DNA from: a virus
Length of the DNA: 44,038 bases
Virus record (IMG/VR): IMGVR_UViG_3300025131_008102
Span: 1-44,038 of that record
Strand: one strand, 5' to 3'
Shown piece after piece: positions 24,301-34,700 of the stretch; position 1 is the first letter of the stretch; every line of letters begins with the position of its first letter. The notes below the pieces were generated by a model. The model saw only the letters and a list, made by a program, of their open reading frames with translations. It was not told where the DNA came from and did no database searches. The position numbers and the translations under genes were made by a program.

Positions 24301-27300
24301 TGCCTCCGATAGTATCTGAAGAGCCGGGCTGTGACGATGGGTTAATCCCCTTTGAGGCTGAAGAAGCTGCCAAGGTAGCAACAATAACCCTTACGGATGC
24401 TCTCGAAAAACTGAAGCTAGAATATGTGGAAGACATGATGGGAGACGGCGGAGTACCCTTTACCGATGCTGATTGGGGGCTTTTGAATATGCTTCTGTCG
24501 GATACTTACGGCAACCCCCTCACAGTTCACAACAAAAAGGCAGCCGCGGCAATTGGACCCGTAATGGATTTTATTACCAATGAAGATCTAAATCTCGCGG
24601 ACTATACACCATGGACCTTTTGGATGCTTTTTATTAAACCGATGCCGTCTCTTTTTCAAAAGGCCGCTTTGCCGACTAAGGTGGCAGAATGGATGCGAGA
24701 ATATTTGCAAGATCATGCTCCCGCTGTAGAGGTGAAGAATGACTGGCAAGATCCCGAAACCTTCTCCAGAACTTTTAAAGAATTAGGATTTAATGGCTTT
24801 TTTGGTGGCGACGTAGATCTAACTCAAATACCAGATCAAGGATTTAATATAAAATATAAAATAAACTTTGAAGATGATCGCGTAAATGTTATTCGTGCCG
24901 GACGCAAAGCGACTCCCGATACTTCGCTTGAATATCGAGATAATTGCAAAGGAAGAAAAAAAGGTCAAAATCCCACTTATGATCACGGCTTTAAAATTGA
25001 TATGTACTTGAGTGATCTTCATAAAAAAGATGGGGAAATTGCCAACATCCCTAGCAACAATGTTCGAGTAAACATTGATGATGTTCAAAACCTAACAGCC
25101 CCGGGAGATCTGCCTTCTATTTTTTCATTGTTCAATCCTTTGAGCTTTGGATCCAATACAGCCGATATGTTTGCAGCCTTGGTTAATCCAACTCTACCCG
25201 ACATCGCAGATGAAGAAAGAAAATATGAATTCTTTGCCATTGATAACACCTTCGACGGCATAGATATGACACAATATCCCGAACTTTTAAGAACTTTTGA
25301 GAAATATGAAAAGGACGCTCCCCCTCAACTGATTTTATTAAAAGAAATCATTAATCAACAAAATACCTCCACCGTAACCACTTCTCTTTTAAAAGCTTGG
25401 TATAATAGCGCTAATACCAATTTGGAAGCTTTGATAGGTTCTTATTTTGTAGACAGTGGAGATGCCCGGGAGGCTTATAGATATGGCGCTGCATATGATA
25501 ATCTAAGCTACACTGAATTTGACTATATGGCTCCTATGGAATATCAGACCGGCTTGTCCCCCGCAACCCACCGCGCCAGAGTTGGCGTATGGGCGACTGA
25601 CTATACCGTAAATCAAGCGACCGGACGCTACACAAACGGGGATACAGGGCTCCCCGGCTTATTGTATGCGGATTTGGAAATTTATGATCCTGACGCCATA
25701 GGCAATTACCGTAAAGTAAGAAATAGCGATATGATCCTGGGAATTAGCCGAAATCAATATAATGCTGAAGTAGCACACAGTGGAGATGAACGCAAAATTT
25801 TTGATGAAACGCGTGTTTTTTATCTTAATCCGGTTCAATACGGAGGTAGCTATAAGCGAGCCCCAATGGCCGTTAAGCCTCTTAAAAATAGAGGTTGGAT
25901 GGGCTTTGTCGATGCCATCTTTCCTCCTATAGCAGATTGCCCCGATACTGATGATGATTTAGTCGACTTTGGGAGCATTAAGAAACGTATAGATGATTCT
26001 TATTCTCGCATTCCAGAAGATCAACGATTGAAGACTCCACAAGAATGCGCGGTGGAACTTCCCTACAATAGAATCTTAGAGCGCGTATCTAAAGCCGGCT
26101 TAGAATCTATTATCTCCGCTGCAATTCAAATTTATGTAGGGACTCATTTTGTAAAATGTATGCCCATGTATACCTTTTTAAAGCCTTCGGTGTCGGATAA
26201 TTATAGCAATATGCTAATAAGCTATATTGTAGAAGTGATGGAAGAGTCTTTAAAAGATGCTCAGGGTCCTTTGCGAGAAATGTTCAATACTTTTAAAGAT
26301 AATGAATTCTGGTATGCCTTTTTAGAACAGAGTGTTCAACTATACGGGCGTCTCGTAGACGATGGACAAATAATAGAAGTACCGGTGCACATACAAGAGG
26401 CTATCACAAGGCTTAACGATATGCAGAGTGTATATGACTATCCCAACAGAGATGCACTCATCGAGGCTATTAAGCTCGGCGATGAGCCATGGTATCAGAT
26501 TTTTAATCTTCCTGGCTATAGATCTGAAAAGAATTTGGAAGCGGTACAGGCAACCGAAGAAGATGCTAAATTAATTTTAGGAGAACTAGTTGCACGCGAA
26601 TTCAATGCCTTATCCCAGAGAATAGAAGACAACCTAGAGAGTGCCGGCATGCCTTCTCAATATGATAAATTAGCTTATTGGTTTTTAGAACAGGCTGTAG
26701 AGGGAGGGCAAAATTTAAACTTAAAGGGACCTTTCACCGAGTCAGTAGCCGATTTTCCTCAAGGACCTGAGCCTTATTATACAACTGGTGGAGAATTATA
26801 CATAAGCGAGAAGCTCGATAATGATAGCCCTTATGAGTCAGGCGCCGATTATATAGGGTATTACCATGTCCATACTGATGAATCAGGCGCCACGATTTAT
26901 ATGGCCGGTCCCGAACATATTGAAGCTGACCATGATATTTTAGCTCCTTATGAAAATAAAATTAAAATGCTCGCTGCTGATGGCAATGGAATTGGAGGGA
27001 TAACGCCAGGGATTGCAAGGCACGCGGTCTCCTCAATATCGGGGTGCAGCGTTTTTTATTATGTATCCGTTGATGGTGTCCCCACTCTTCCTTCTACAGC
27101 ACAGACCAATATCAATAGTATATCTCCTATAGGACAAAGCCTTTCCGAGGTATATCCGGGCACCCTTAAGCACGTAACCGACGAAGAAGGCAGTGTGGTT
27201 GGATTAGAGGGGCATTTGGGGATTCAACATGTAGTGGAATTTTGGTACACCGGATATAAAATAACGAGCGTCGAAATAGATGCCTTGGATGTACTAACAG

Positions 27301-28028
27301 AGAACTTTGAGCCGGCAACAAACGATAGTAAATTAATGCTATGCTTGGTCGATCACTTAGTTAAAGATGAAAAATTTAAACTATTTACTGAATATATCTT
27401 TCCTCTTAATAAGTATACCGCCTTAATGGCAATTTATAATGATCTTGCATTGCTCCCATCAATTGGTGAAAGCATCTATGGGCCGGCGGATTTAGAAGAC
27501 AAAGTGGACGCACTCTTCCAATCATCACCGCCGGCCCAATATAGCCTCTTGGAGCCATGGCAACTCAAGCCCGGTGCCTATTTTGACACACAAGCATATG
27601 CTCAATATGTGGTCGACAACCCCACCGATTATAAGTTACCCGATCCCTTTAACTTGGATGGAGGTACCGACAGCGATGGGCTCCCCCACTATGGTGGAAA
27701 TGATGGCTGGGAAGAATATTCAGTCCGAAAGCCCGGAGCCCTCGCTAGTCTCTTTGGAGAAACTACTTGGGATCAGTGGGATCAGATTCTTTTGAGAAAT
27801 TCGAAGAGTCGAATAAAACAGATATTTAAGAGCTATTATTATGCACGCGATTTTAAGCCTGGAGATTCACTCTATGAAGAGCGTCCGTCGCAGGTTCGTA
27901 AGCAGCGTTTAAGAGATTTGATCAAGCCCCCGGCAGGAATTTCCATTGTACCATTCTGGCAACGCCGTCGTTTACGCCCCAATCCCTTCATTGCATGCGA
28001 AAAAACTGATGATAATTCAGATGAATAG
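21372..28028 (+). CDS. Very large structural protein, 2218 aa, baseplate-associated
   Basis: This acidic protein starts with a Ca-binding-type loop, DKNNDGLIDE (residues 11-20; D-x-N-x-D-G-x-I-D), as in EF-hand or dockerin loops, and a CPDC pair. The middle includes a long, hydrophobic and Met/Ile-rich stretch at about residues 732-775 (ALQKALIEIMMKIMVKICELF). The C-terminal part is beta-rich. I recognise no named family. It sits directly before the gp25-like gene, a position typical of baseplate or tail-tip proteins. It is larger than any T4 baseplate protein, so it could be a fusion of several wedge or hub parts. No internal stop or frame break is seen. Confidence 0.75.
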   Translation: MAKSKFLEYQDKNNDGLIDECGEQPVVPETKECPDCVPDPAAIVPDWKTQSNDEPWYNGKECTYEVTITTPETSMMPSPGATDEESRAYVLTLFGVYQDTAVESLLVNLDKKVTDESVNIVNAYIEHKKYDLDIRPGARLKLLYSIPEKYFSSLEAVSNEDEEEEDDSESTPDGSDVTVVLKNVKNLNLKLIRIRKALYLYGRYYKVFRALDGANLVFEESGKIFDLDAYGDMTMFGNSTSSKILPALDSFLNSKQLDIPNSGKIGSGWSKDKIIKLTLTFAAGYSRLKKIEAEIEGCVDPVVFKGRLLRSLNTREAFKDPTALAYFAQVEEMYQALTKRIPMDWKEYVIQFTFPTIVEKVNYRIDEDDESGAESNLTCMADALLEEGKQLGQDILDPAFSLGDAISYQFHLNICKDPAQAQQEKEELGIEVSQAARDQSYAERARAFTNSVTTVTDPDNPQNSQSIYAFAQEQAYKQITRNQNSFEMLCMNFITSKTAGNLSIDDLFAQSFDRIKICGLQALLLDTIQCLMKGTTLEASLASITKSALSAMSIDTFGRLFIGLPSAQQDDLDNLVRAKLSSGDFFKDSSQNQKLSDQMASNRQIIRPWQDTSSPHYPDRTIAQQFDLNSAKGQLDPKVVMEAYIQALIEVYADDLLALVDLLNEFPGAPIISNIIATLDCPVPPIFNPPVMDFIKDLELPFCRDIGDITLPAVQNPFGWIPSKMDISSVLFQTVTLALQKALIEIMMKIMVKICELFGSFICNALETTGDLAAALVTGNSNEFADIIKASICGPDASDEDVNNAIEDILNTLGPGGGAFADQSDAIQFTQDVSSATTRKELTDAFLGDCSNDFLNIVDSLIEYEYPQLRQGLSNKEKICAFFSNSGNLFPADVKNQMRDFSNQLPENDTLPANPSLCADPTQLENFCQMRIQLLEGRASEEQVREMCENLQEELQDNLTDLGNILQDTPNYISDNMPPIVSEEPGCDDGLIPFEAEEAAKVATITLTDALEKLKLEYVEDMMGDGGVPFTDADWGLLNMLLSDTYGNPLTVHNKKAAAAIGPVMDFITNEDLNLADYTPWTFWMLFIKPMPSLFQKAALPTKVAEWMREYLQDHAPAVEVKNDWQDPETFSRTFKELGFNGFFGGDVDLTQIPDQGFNIKYKINFEDDRVNVIRAGRKATPDTSLEYRDNCKGRKKGQNPTYDHGFKIDMYLSDLHKKDGEIANIPSNNVRVNIDDVQNLTAPGDLPSIFSLFNPLSFGSNTADMFAALVNPTLPDIADEERKYEFFAIDNTFDGIDMTQYPELLRTFEKYEKDAPPQLILLKEIINQQNTSTVTTSLLKAWYNSANTNLEALIGSYFVDSGDAREAYRYGAAYDNLSYTEFDYMAPMEYQTGLSPATHRARVGVWATDYTVNQATGRYTNGDTGLPGLLYADLEIYDPDAIGNYRKVRNSDMILGISRNQYNAEVAHSGDERKIFDETRVFYLNPVQYGGSYKRAPMAVKPLKNRGWMGFVDAIFPPIADCPDTDDDLVDFGSIKKRIDDSYSRIPEDQRLKTPQECAVELPYNRILERVSKAGLESIISAAIQIYVGTHFVKCMPMYTFLKPSVSDNYSNMLISYIVEVMEESLKDAQGPLREMFNTFKDNEFWYAFLEQSVQLYGRLVDDGQIIEVPVHIQEAITRLNDMQSVYDYPNRDALIEAIKLGDEPWYQIFNLPGYRSEKNLEAVQATEEDAKLILGELVAREFNALSQRIEDNLESAGMPSQYDKLAYWFLEQAVEGGQNLNLKGPFTESVADFPQGPEPYYTTGGELYISEKLDNDSPYESGADYIGYYHVHTDESGATIYMAGPEHIEADHDILAPYENKIKMLAADGNGIGGITPGIARHAVSSISGCSVFYYVSVDGVPTLPSTAQTNINSISPIGQSLSEVYPGTLKHVTDEEGSVVGLEGHLGIQHVVEFWYTGYKITSVEIDALDVLTENFEPATNDSKLMLCLVDHLVKDEKFKLFTEYIFPLNKYTALMAIYNDLALLPSIGESIYGPADLEDKVDALFQSSPPAQYSLLEPWQLKPGAYFDTQAYAQYVVDNPTDYKLPDPFNLDGGTDSDGLPHYGGNDGWEEYSVRKPGALASLFGETTWDQWDQILLRNSKSRIKQIFKSYYYARDFKPGDSLYEERPSQVRKQRLRDLIKPPAGISIVPFWQRRRLRPNPFIACEKTDDNSDE

Positions 28029-28054
28029 ATATTTAGGTATGAGAGCAATATAAC

Positions 28055-28423
28055 ATGTCTTCTTTAAGTATACATTTACCTATCACACAAAATTCTGCGG
28101 ATGGGTACACAATGATTAAGACCATCAAGAGAATGGTGGCTCAAAATCTAAAAATGATTATTCTCACGAATCCGGGAGAACGAGTCATGGAGCCTAATTT
28201 TGGGGTGGGAATACAACAATTTTTGTTCGCGGGTCGCGGCGAAGGAGTCGAGGGCCAAATTGCGCAAAAGATGCGAGACCAAGTTGGGACCTATTTACCT
28301 AATGTGGTCCTGAATGATATTCAGTTTGGATTTAGTGAACTGGATAGAAATATCATGGCTATTAGGGTTTTATATAGTATCCCAGCCCTAGGTCTTCAAG
28401 ATTTGCTTGACTTAACTATTTAA
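28055..28423 (+). CDS. Baseplate wedge protein, gp25-like
   Basis: This 122-aa protein matches the gp25/GPW family: IKRMVAQNLKMIILTNPGERVMEPNFGVGIQQFLF, with the typical NPGER and FGxGI core (at residues about 42-58). In T4 gp25 and its relatives this is a small wedge subunit that anchors the sheath to the baseplate; the lysozyme-like activity once ascribed to it is doubted. Its neighbour is the gp6-like wedge protein, as in other contractile phages. The start ATG lacks a strong RBS; a GAGAG lies at 28040-28044. Confidence 0.9.
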   Translation: MSSLSIHLPITQNSADGYTMIKTIKRMVAQNLKMIILTNPGERVMEPNFGVGIQQFLFAGRGEGVEGQIAQKMRDQVGTYLPNVVLNDIQFGFSELDRNIMAIRVLYSIPALGLQDLLDLTI

Positions 28424-28437
28424 TTTGAGGTTTTTTA

Positions 28438-30234
28438 ATGCCAGATGATCAAAAAAAGATTCTTCCCATAGATTATACTAAAAGAGACTTTAGTGGAATC
28501 CGGGATGAATTAACACAAATTGCCGAAAGGTTCTATCCCGACACGTTTCAAGATTTTAGCGAGGCATCATTTGGAAGCATGATGCTTGATGCTGTAGCAT
28601 ATGTAGGAGACCAGCTTTCTTTGTATCTGGATTATAATATTAATGAGTCCTTTTTAGACACAGCTTATCAATATTCTAATATCGTTCGCCACGGTCGCGC
28701 CCTTGGATACAAAAATCCAGGACGCCCTTCTACGTTTGGCCAAGTTGCCCTGTTCGCCATGGTGCCGGCTTCTACAACCGGTATGGGTCCTGATTCACGC
28801 TATCTACCAATTTTACAGCGCGGCTCACGGTTCACTTCCCAGACAGGGCTTAATTTTGTATTGTTGGAAAATGTAGATTTTGCGAAGCCAGACAACCCAA
28901 TTGTCGTCGCGCAAACCGACACCGACACCGGCTCCCCAACGCATTTTGCCATTAAGGCATATGGAAATGTGGTTTCCGGATACTTCTCACAGAAAGAAAT
29001 GTCAGTAGGGGGCTATCAACGGTTTTTGAGATTAAGGATTCCGGGAAGCAACATTTCTGAGATTATATCGGTAACGGATGCCGAAGGCAACGAATATTTT
29101 GAAGTAGATTATTTGTCCCAAGATATTGTTTTTAAAGAAATAGCTAATCAAAATTTTAGAAACGATAATGTTCCTTCCGTAATCAAGCCGACCTTAGTGT
29201 CGCGAAAGTTTATTGTAGAAAGAGACCGGTCAAACACCTATATCCAGTTTGGAAGTGGGAAATCCGGCGACTCGGAAATTGTAGCTAATCCTCAAGCAGT
29301 TGCCATGGAAATCTTCGGCAAAGACTACGTGACCGATACAACGTTTGACCCTTCGAGACTCTCTAAAAATGAAAATTTTGGAACGGTGCCAACCAATACC
29401 ACTCTTACAATTACATATCGTTTAACGAACCCCAACAATTCAAACGTGGCAGTGGGTGGTCTTAATACCGTGGGCCGAATTTCATTAGACTTTAGTGATC
29501 GAACTGGGCTTGTGGCTTCCAAGGTTAGGAGTATTGAAAACTCTATAGAAGTAATTAATGAAACCCCCATTGTGGGAGACGTCACCAACCCAACTAGTGG
29601 AGAAATTAAGCGTCGAGTTTATGATACTTTTCCCACCCAAAACCGCGCCGTCACGCAAGCCGATTATGAAAACCTAATCTATCGCATGCCCGGAAAATTT
29701 GGTTCTGTTAAACGCTGTTCTGCCCAGAAGGATCCTAACTCTTTAAAGAGAAACCTTAATTTATATGTAATTTCTGAAGATGTTTATGGAAAGCTAACTC
29801 GGACCAACCAGACTATTAAAAATAATATTAAAACCTGGATTAATCAATATCGCATGATTAATGACACTATCGACATTTTAGACCCTTACGTGGTGAATCT
29901 TGGCATCGATTTCGTAGTAAAAGCCCAAGCCGGCGCCGACAAATATGATGTTTTAAATCAGTGTATTAACACGTTGGGAGCCAAATACAATCAAGGCTTC
30001 TTTATCGGAGAGCCCTTCTATATCAGTGATATCTATGAGACCTTAAAAAAGGTGCACGGCGTCCTGGATGTGCTCAAGGTGAAAGTAGATAATAAGGTGG
30101 GAGGCAACTACGCCGATACAGTATTAGATATACGCAAAAACCTTTCACCTGATGGTAGCTATTTAATGGTACCAAAAAATGTGATTGTAGAACTTAAGTT
30201 CCCCACGACCGATATTCGAGGAAAGATTAAATAA
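28438..30234 (+). CDS. Baseplate wedge protein, gp6-like (baseplate J)
   Basis: The 598-aa protein starts with IDYTKRDFSGIRDEL and ASFGSMMLDAVAYVGDQLSLYLDYNINESFLDTA, the typical N-terminus of gp6/baseplate-J proteins in T4-like phages. It contains a later region (RRVYDTFPTQNRAVTQADYENLIYRMPG) also seen in the family. Gp6 forms the ring of the baseplate wedge and changes conformation on sheath contraction. Its RBS is GAGG at 28425-28428. It overlaps the next gene as TAATG, and follows the gp25-like gene as in known baseplate clusters. Confidence 0.9.
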   Translation: MPDDQKKILPIDYTKRDFSGIRDELTQIAERFYPDTFQDFSEASFGSMMLDAVAYVGDQLSLYLDYNINESFLDTAYQYSNIVRHGRALGYKNPGRPSTFGQVALFAMVPASTTGMGPDSRYLPILQRGSRFTSQTGLNFVLLENVDFAKPDNPIVVAQTDTDTGSPTHFAIKAYGNVVSGYFSQKEMSVGGYQRFLRLRIPGSNISEIISVTDAEGNEYFEVDYLSQDIVFKEIANQNFRNDNVPSVIKPTLVSRKFIVERDRSNTYIQFGSGKSGDSEIVANPQAVAMEIFGKDYVTDTTFDPSRLSKNENFGTVPTNTTLTITYRLTNPNNSNVAVGGLNTVGRISLDFSDRTGLVASKVRSIENSIEVINETPIVGDVTNPTSGEIKRRVYDTFPTQNRAVTQADYENLIYRMPGKFGSVKRCSAQKDPNSLKRNLNLYVISEDVYGKLTRTNQTIKNNIKTWINQYRMINDTIDILDPYVVNLGIDFVVKAQAGADKYDVLNQCINTLGAKYNQGFFIGEPFYISDIYETLKKVHGVLDVLKVKVDNKVGGNYADTVLDIRKNLSPDGSYLMVPKNVIVELKFPTTDIRGKIK

Positions 30235-31769
30235 TGGGAATCAAACGATATAAGGCCGATGCGGATACAACCATTGTCAACGCTTTCAAACCCAACTTAA
30301 GGTTCCGAGGTACCGGCTCCAATATGGGCGAAGCCGATATTATGGAGGTTTTCTCCATCTATGGCCGCGAAGCTACCGGTTCACAGGAACTTTCTCGTGC
30401 CCTCATTAAATTTCCGATGTCCAACATCACCACAGATCGCACCGCCGGAACCATCCCTGCTAGCGGCAGTGTGACTTTTTATCTCCGCATGTTCGGCGCC
30501 AAGACTACAAAGACGGTGCCTGTAGACTACACTTTGGTGGCTCAACCCGTTTCTGGCACATCCTGGCAAGAAGGTATTGGATTAGATCTAGAAGCCTACA
30601 AGGATGAAGTCAAGGGTAATACGGGAGCCAATTGGATTTCTTCCTCGAAAGGAAAGCCATGGGCTCTTGTAGGGGGAGATTATTATACTGGCAGTGCCGA
30701 CACCTATAAGCAAACTTTCACCACAGGACTTGAAGATCTAGAGATAGATATCACCAAACTTGTGGAAGAATGGGTTGCCGGCACATATTCCAACTATGGA
30801 GTTGGTGTTCACTTAACAGCGAGCCAGGAGGCTTATTTTTCTAAGTCCGCCACCCCGTGGGGTGTCATTGGCAATGCTAGCGGAAGCGTATTAGTACGCC
30901 CAGACGGAGCCACAGTGTCTTATTATACAAAGCGTTTCTTTGCACGCGGCTCCCAATTCTTTTTTAAGAGGCCCGTTTTGGAAGCGCGCTGGAACGATGT
31001 AACCAAAGATGAGCGAGGCGAGTTCTTCTACAGTAGTTCTCTCGCCCCCACCGGAATGAATTTAAATACAATTTATTTATACAACTATGTGCGAGGGCGC
31101 CTAAGAGATATTCCCGGCGTGGGAACAGGAGCCGTACACGTAAGCTTATATTCCGGTACTGTGGGACCTACAGGATCGAAGTTGTTATTACACGATTCGA
31201 AGTATAACGTAAGTGGTGGTCATGTCTCCACAGGGATTTATTCAGCCTCGGTTTGTTTGACAGCCGCCTCCACACCCTTGAAGTATCTTTTTGATGTGTG
31301 GCACAATGATAGCGCCACAGAATATTTTAGTGGCTCAATTGATCCGAAGCCTCTTAGCGGCTCCCAAAAGGCGCACAATAAGATTTACTATATGAATATT
31401 AAAAACTTACAGGGCAGATACCGCAAAGATCAGCGCGCCCGAATCAGACTATATGTGAGGGACAAATATTGGAGCCCGACTATTTACACCAAAGCGAACT
31501 CAACAATAGAGTCCACGACAATTTATAGCGCCTCTTACAAGGTTTATAGAATTTTAGATGGGCTGGATGTTGTGCCATATGGAACAGGTAGCGAACTTCA
31601 CACCCTGTTGTCCTATGATATTTCAGGCAATTATTTTGATTTTAATATGAGTTTATTAGAGACCGGTTACGGTTACGGATTTAAATTTGCTTTTTATGAT
31701 CCGGAACTTGATTCCTGGCTAGAGCAGCCCTATGTATTCAAATTTAGAGTAGAGGATTATGAGTATTAA
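30234..31769 (+). CDS. DNRLRE-like beta-rich structural protein, 511 aa
   Basis: The protein starts with KADADTTIVNAFKPNL and, after about 40 residues, has SRALIKFPM. A later motif, DITKLVEEWVAGTYSNYGVGV (residues about 172-192), is a pattern of DNRLRE-type beta-sandwich domains (strand, tryptophan, N-Y-G-V/I-x-L). These domains are found in secreted and surface proteins. Here it probably forms part of the wedge or a fibre base. The C-terminal half is beta-rich with Tyr and Ser. The start overlaps gp6-like stop (TAATG); its own stop overlaps the giant gene by 11 bases. Confidence 0.7.
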   Translation: MGIKRYKADADTTIVNAFKPNLRFRGTGSNMGEADIMEVFSIYGREATGSQELSRALIKFPMSNITTDRTAGTIPASGSVTFYLRMFGAKTTKTVPVDYTLVAQPVSGTSWQEGIGLDLEAYKDEVKGNTGANWISSSKGKPWALVGGDYYTGSADTYKQTFTTGLEDLEIDITKLVEEWVAGTYSNYGVGVHLTASQEAYFSKSATPWGVIGNASGSVLVRPDGATVSYYTKRFFARGSQFFFKRPVLEARWNDVTKDERGEFFYSSSLAPTGMNLNTIYLYNYVRGRLRDIPGVGTGAVHVSLYSGTVGPTGSKLLLHDSKYNVSGGHVSTGIYSASVCLTAASTPLKYLFDVWHNDSATEYFSGSIDPKPLSGSQKAHNKIYYMNIKNLQGRYRKDQRARIRLYVRDKYWSPTIYTKANSTIESTTIYSASYKVYRILDGLDVVPYGTGSELHTLLSYDISGNYFDFNMSLLETGYGYGFKFAFYDPELDSWLEQPYVFKFRVEDYEY

Positions 31770-34700
31770 GAAACTTTTTGGTTCTGTGGAAGATGGGCGC
31801 AATTACCTTTCCGACACGGACCAGAAGGACGCATTCAAAGACGTAGAGTCGGAACGAAATTTAGAACAGCTTAAAGCTAAGCAGTCAACTTTCGTTCCCC
31901 AGGTCGACTACACCCTACCCTCACAGTTTGCAAAATTTGGTTCTGCGTATCTGTATTATAAAGGCGCAATGACTCAGATTACGGACTATTATCCGTATGA
32001 TGGCTCTGATGCTGAAATCAATAAATTCTATAACAATCTTTTAGATATAGAAAAATACATTTTCAATCACATGTATCCTCGTAGAAACGGATATGTGAAG
32101 CTAGCGGAGTCGACAGGGACAGGGCACTCGGTAACAGGCACTACAGGAGCAGGTGTCGGTCCGGCCGGATATGCTATACCCACTACAAACGAATATATTA
32201 CTTTAAAGGGCGGACCGCATGCTGTTAATGCTACAGCTTCTTTGGTTCAATCTTCTAATGATCCTTATTCTCAAAAATTTCAATATTCGAATGTTTATGA
32301 TACTAGCATTTATACGACGGAGGGGCTGCCTTCGGATTATGGGCAAGGCACGCGCCAGTCCAATTTACAATCTAATTTTGATACGGGAGTTTCTATAGAA
32401 TTTTGGATGAAGAAGCCGTCATTCAATTCGTCTGAAGATGGAAATAGAGAAACCATTTTTGATTTATGGACGAGTGGTTCTCATACATCCTCTGCTGATT
32501 ATGGAAGAATTATATTAGAACTTACGGGCGGTGCTACAGCGACCAGTCCTTTCTTGTTAACAGTACACTCAGGCGCCACCTCCGCTTTTACCAGAGTAGA
32601 AATCGGCTCTGCGTCCCTCACTCCTAGTTCACTAGCCACCTGGACTCATATTGGATTGGTCATGTATAATACAGGATCCGATTTTATATCCAAACTTTAT
32701 GTGAATGGTGCGCTTAACAACACACAAACAGCCGCTGGCACTACTATAAATCAGCTTAAACAAAAAGATACCATGGCGCGCATCGGAGCCCTTTTAACGG
32801 CGCCTAATGATGCAGATTTCAGATTTGATCCTGGAGTGCTAGCCGGCGCAAACAAACTTAGTGCCTCTCTAGATGAATTCCGTTTCTGGAAAGTTAAGAG
32901 ATCGGCACAAGATATTGGACGCTACTGGTTTACGCAGGTACGCGGCGGCAGCAACACCGATATTTCTAACACGACCCTTGGTGTCTATTATAAATTTAAC
33001 GAGGGTATAACGGACAACAGCACCATTGACAGCAATGTTTTGGACTACTCGGGGCGTATCTCTAACGGTAATTGGATAGGATACGGCACAAACTCTAGAT
33101 CTACAGGATCGGCTATTGTAGAGGCGTCAGCCTCCGCCACCGAATATAAAGATCCTATTATCTATAGCCAGCATCCACGGGTCGCCGGTTTAAGAGAAGG
33201 GCTTCTTGAAAGCGGGTCTTATTATGATGACACCAATAACTCCCTATTCATGAATTATGCGCCCAACTGGGTTATTGAAGAGCACCGTGATAATGAAAAC
33301 AGCAACCTAGCTATTATTTCCCATATCATGGGAAGCTATTTTGATAAGCTGTATTTGCAATCTCGCGAATTATCCCGATTGAAAGGGACAAACTATACCA
33401 GCGCATCAGCGCAACCCCTCCCATTTGCGCAGCATCTACCGCAGTCTTTAGGATTATACACTCCGCAGATCTTTATTGATGCTACTGTAATGGAGCGCTT
33501 TTTAGATAGAAACAATGACTCTCGATTCTCTGGCAGTTTGGACGAGACTAAGAATCTTGTTTACTTAAATCTTTATAACAATCTCACGAACATTTTTAAG
33601 TCGAAGGGAACAGAAAAAGCATTAAGAAATGTATTGCGATGTTTTAATGTTGACGAGAAGCTCATCAAGATTAATACGTATGCTCAAAATACAACATTCC
33701 CTTTGAGCAACAATTATGAGCAAGTATTAGAAACCAAAAATTACGTTAACTTTAATAAAGTCGCCAACAGAAGCGCTGTTATATATCAGAGTGTTTCCGG
33801 ATCTGGGCTAGAATCTCAAAATCTTTATCCGCAGCCAACATTGCCGACTCATTGGCGGGAACCTAACGCCGATCTCTCTTCTTGGACCCAAGGCCGCGGG
33901 TTTATTAGCGCAAGTGTTAATCAATATGAAGTGAATTATGGCGCAACAATTGAAGCAGAAGCGTTGTTTCCCTATTGGGATAATAGAAATTATAGCGCCG
34001 ATCCACGCGATTATACAACGGTATCGCTTTTCGGAATGGTAACACCACTGACTTCTTCGGGCACCCCAGATGTCGGATCCCAAAAACCGAACGGGCCCGG
34101 GCTGAGTGGTTCAGATACCACAGTCAATCCGGATGATTATGCCAATTTTCGGGTACAAGCAATTAAGGAGTCGCCGACATCTAAAAATGTTTATTTTGTA
34201 TTAACTTCCTCAGCCGCGGCAAGCTCAGTACACCCCAGTGGTTCGAGCTTAGCCAAATCTTCTATTTTCCCACTTTTATCCAGTAGTGCGTTCTTTAATA
34301 TTTATGATAACACGATATGGAATTTTTCAGTTCGCGTTGAAGCGAAACACGATACCCCCACGATTTATATTACAGGATTAGGAGACAGTTCACCCTATAA
34401 ACCCGAGTATAATGTTATATTTGAAGGGCGTAATATTGATTCGGGCTTCGTGCGCAATAAGTTCTCCGTGACTGGAACTATCCCATATGTTTCCGGAAAC
34501 AATTTCTTAAAAACACCAAAAAGACTTTTTGCAGGCGCCGAGAGAACAAATTTAACGGGAACATTAATAAACAAGTCCGATGTTCTCATAGGCTCTATGA
34601 AATATTGGGCCAAGTCGCTACAGGATGGCACATTAGCCCAGCACGCTCATGACGTCGATAATTATGGTATTTCCGGCTCCTATCAAAACGTAAGTGCCAT

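Noticed and set aside
17106-31758. Search for T4-type late promoters (TATAAATA) before the structural genes
   Set aside because: I saw no exact match in the short gaps; AT-rich partial matches lie in coding sequence. The late motif of this phage may differ or lie outside the window.
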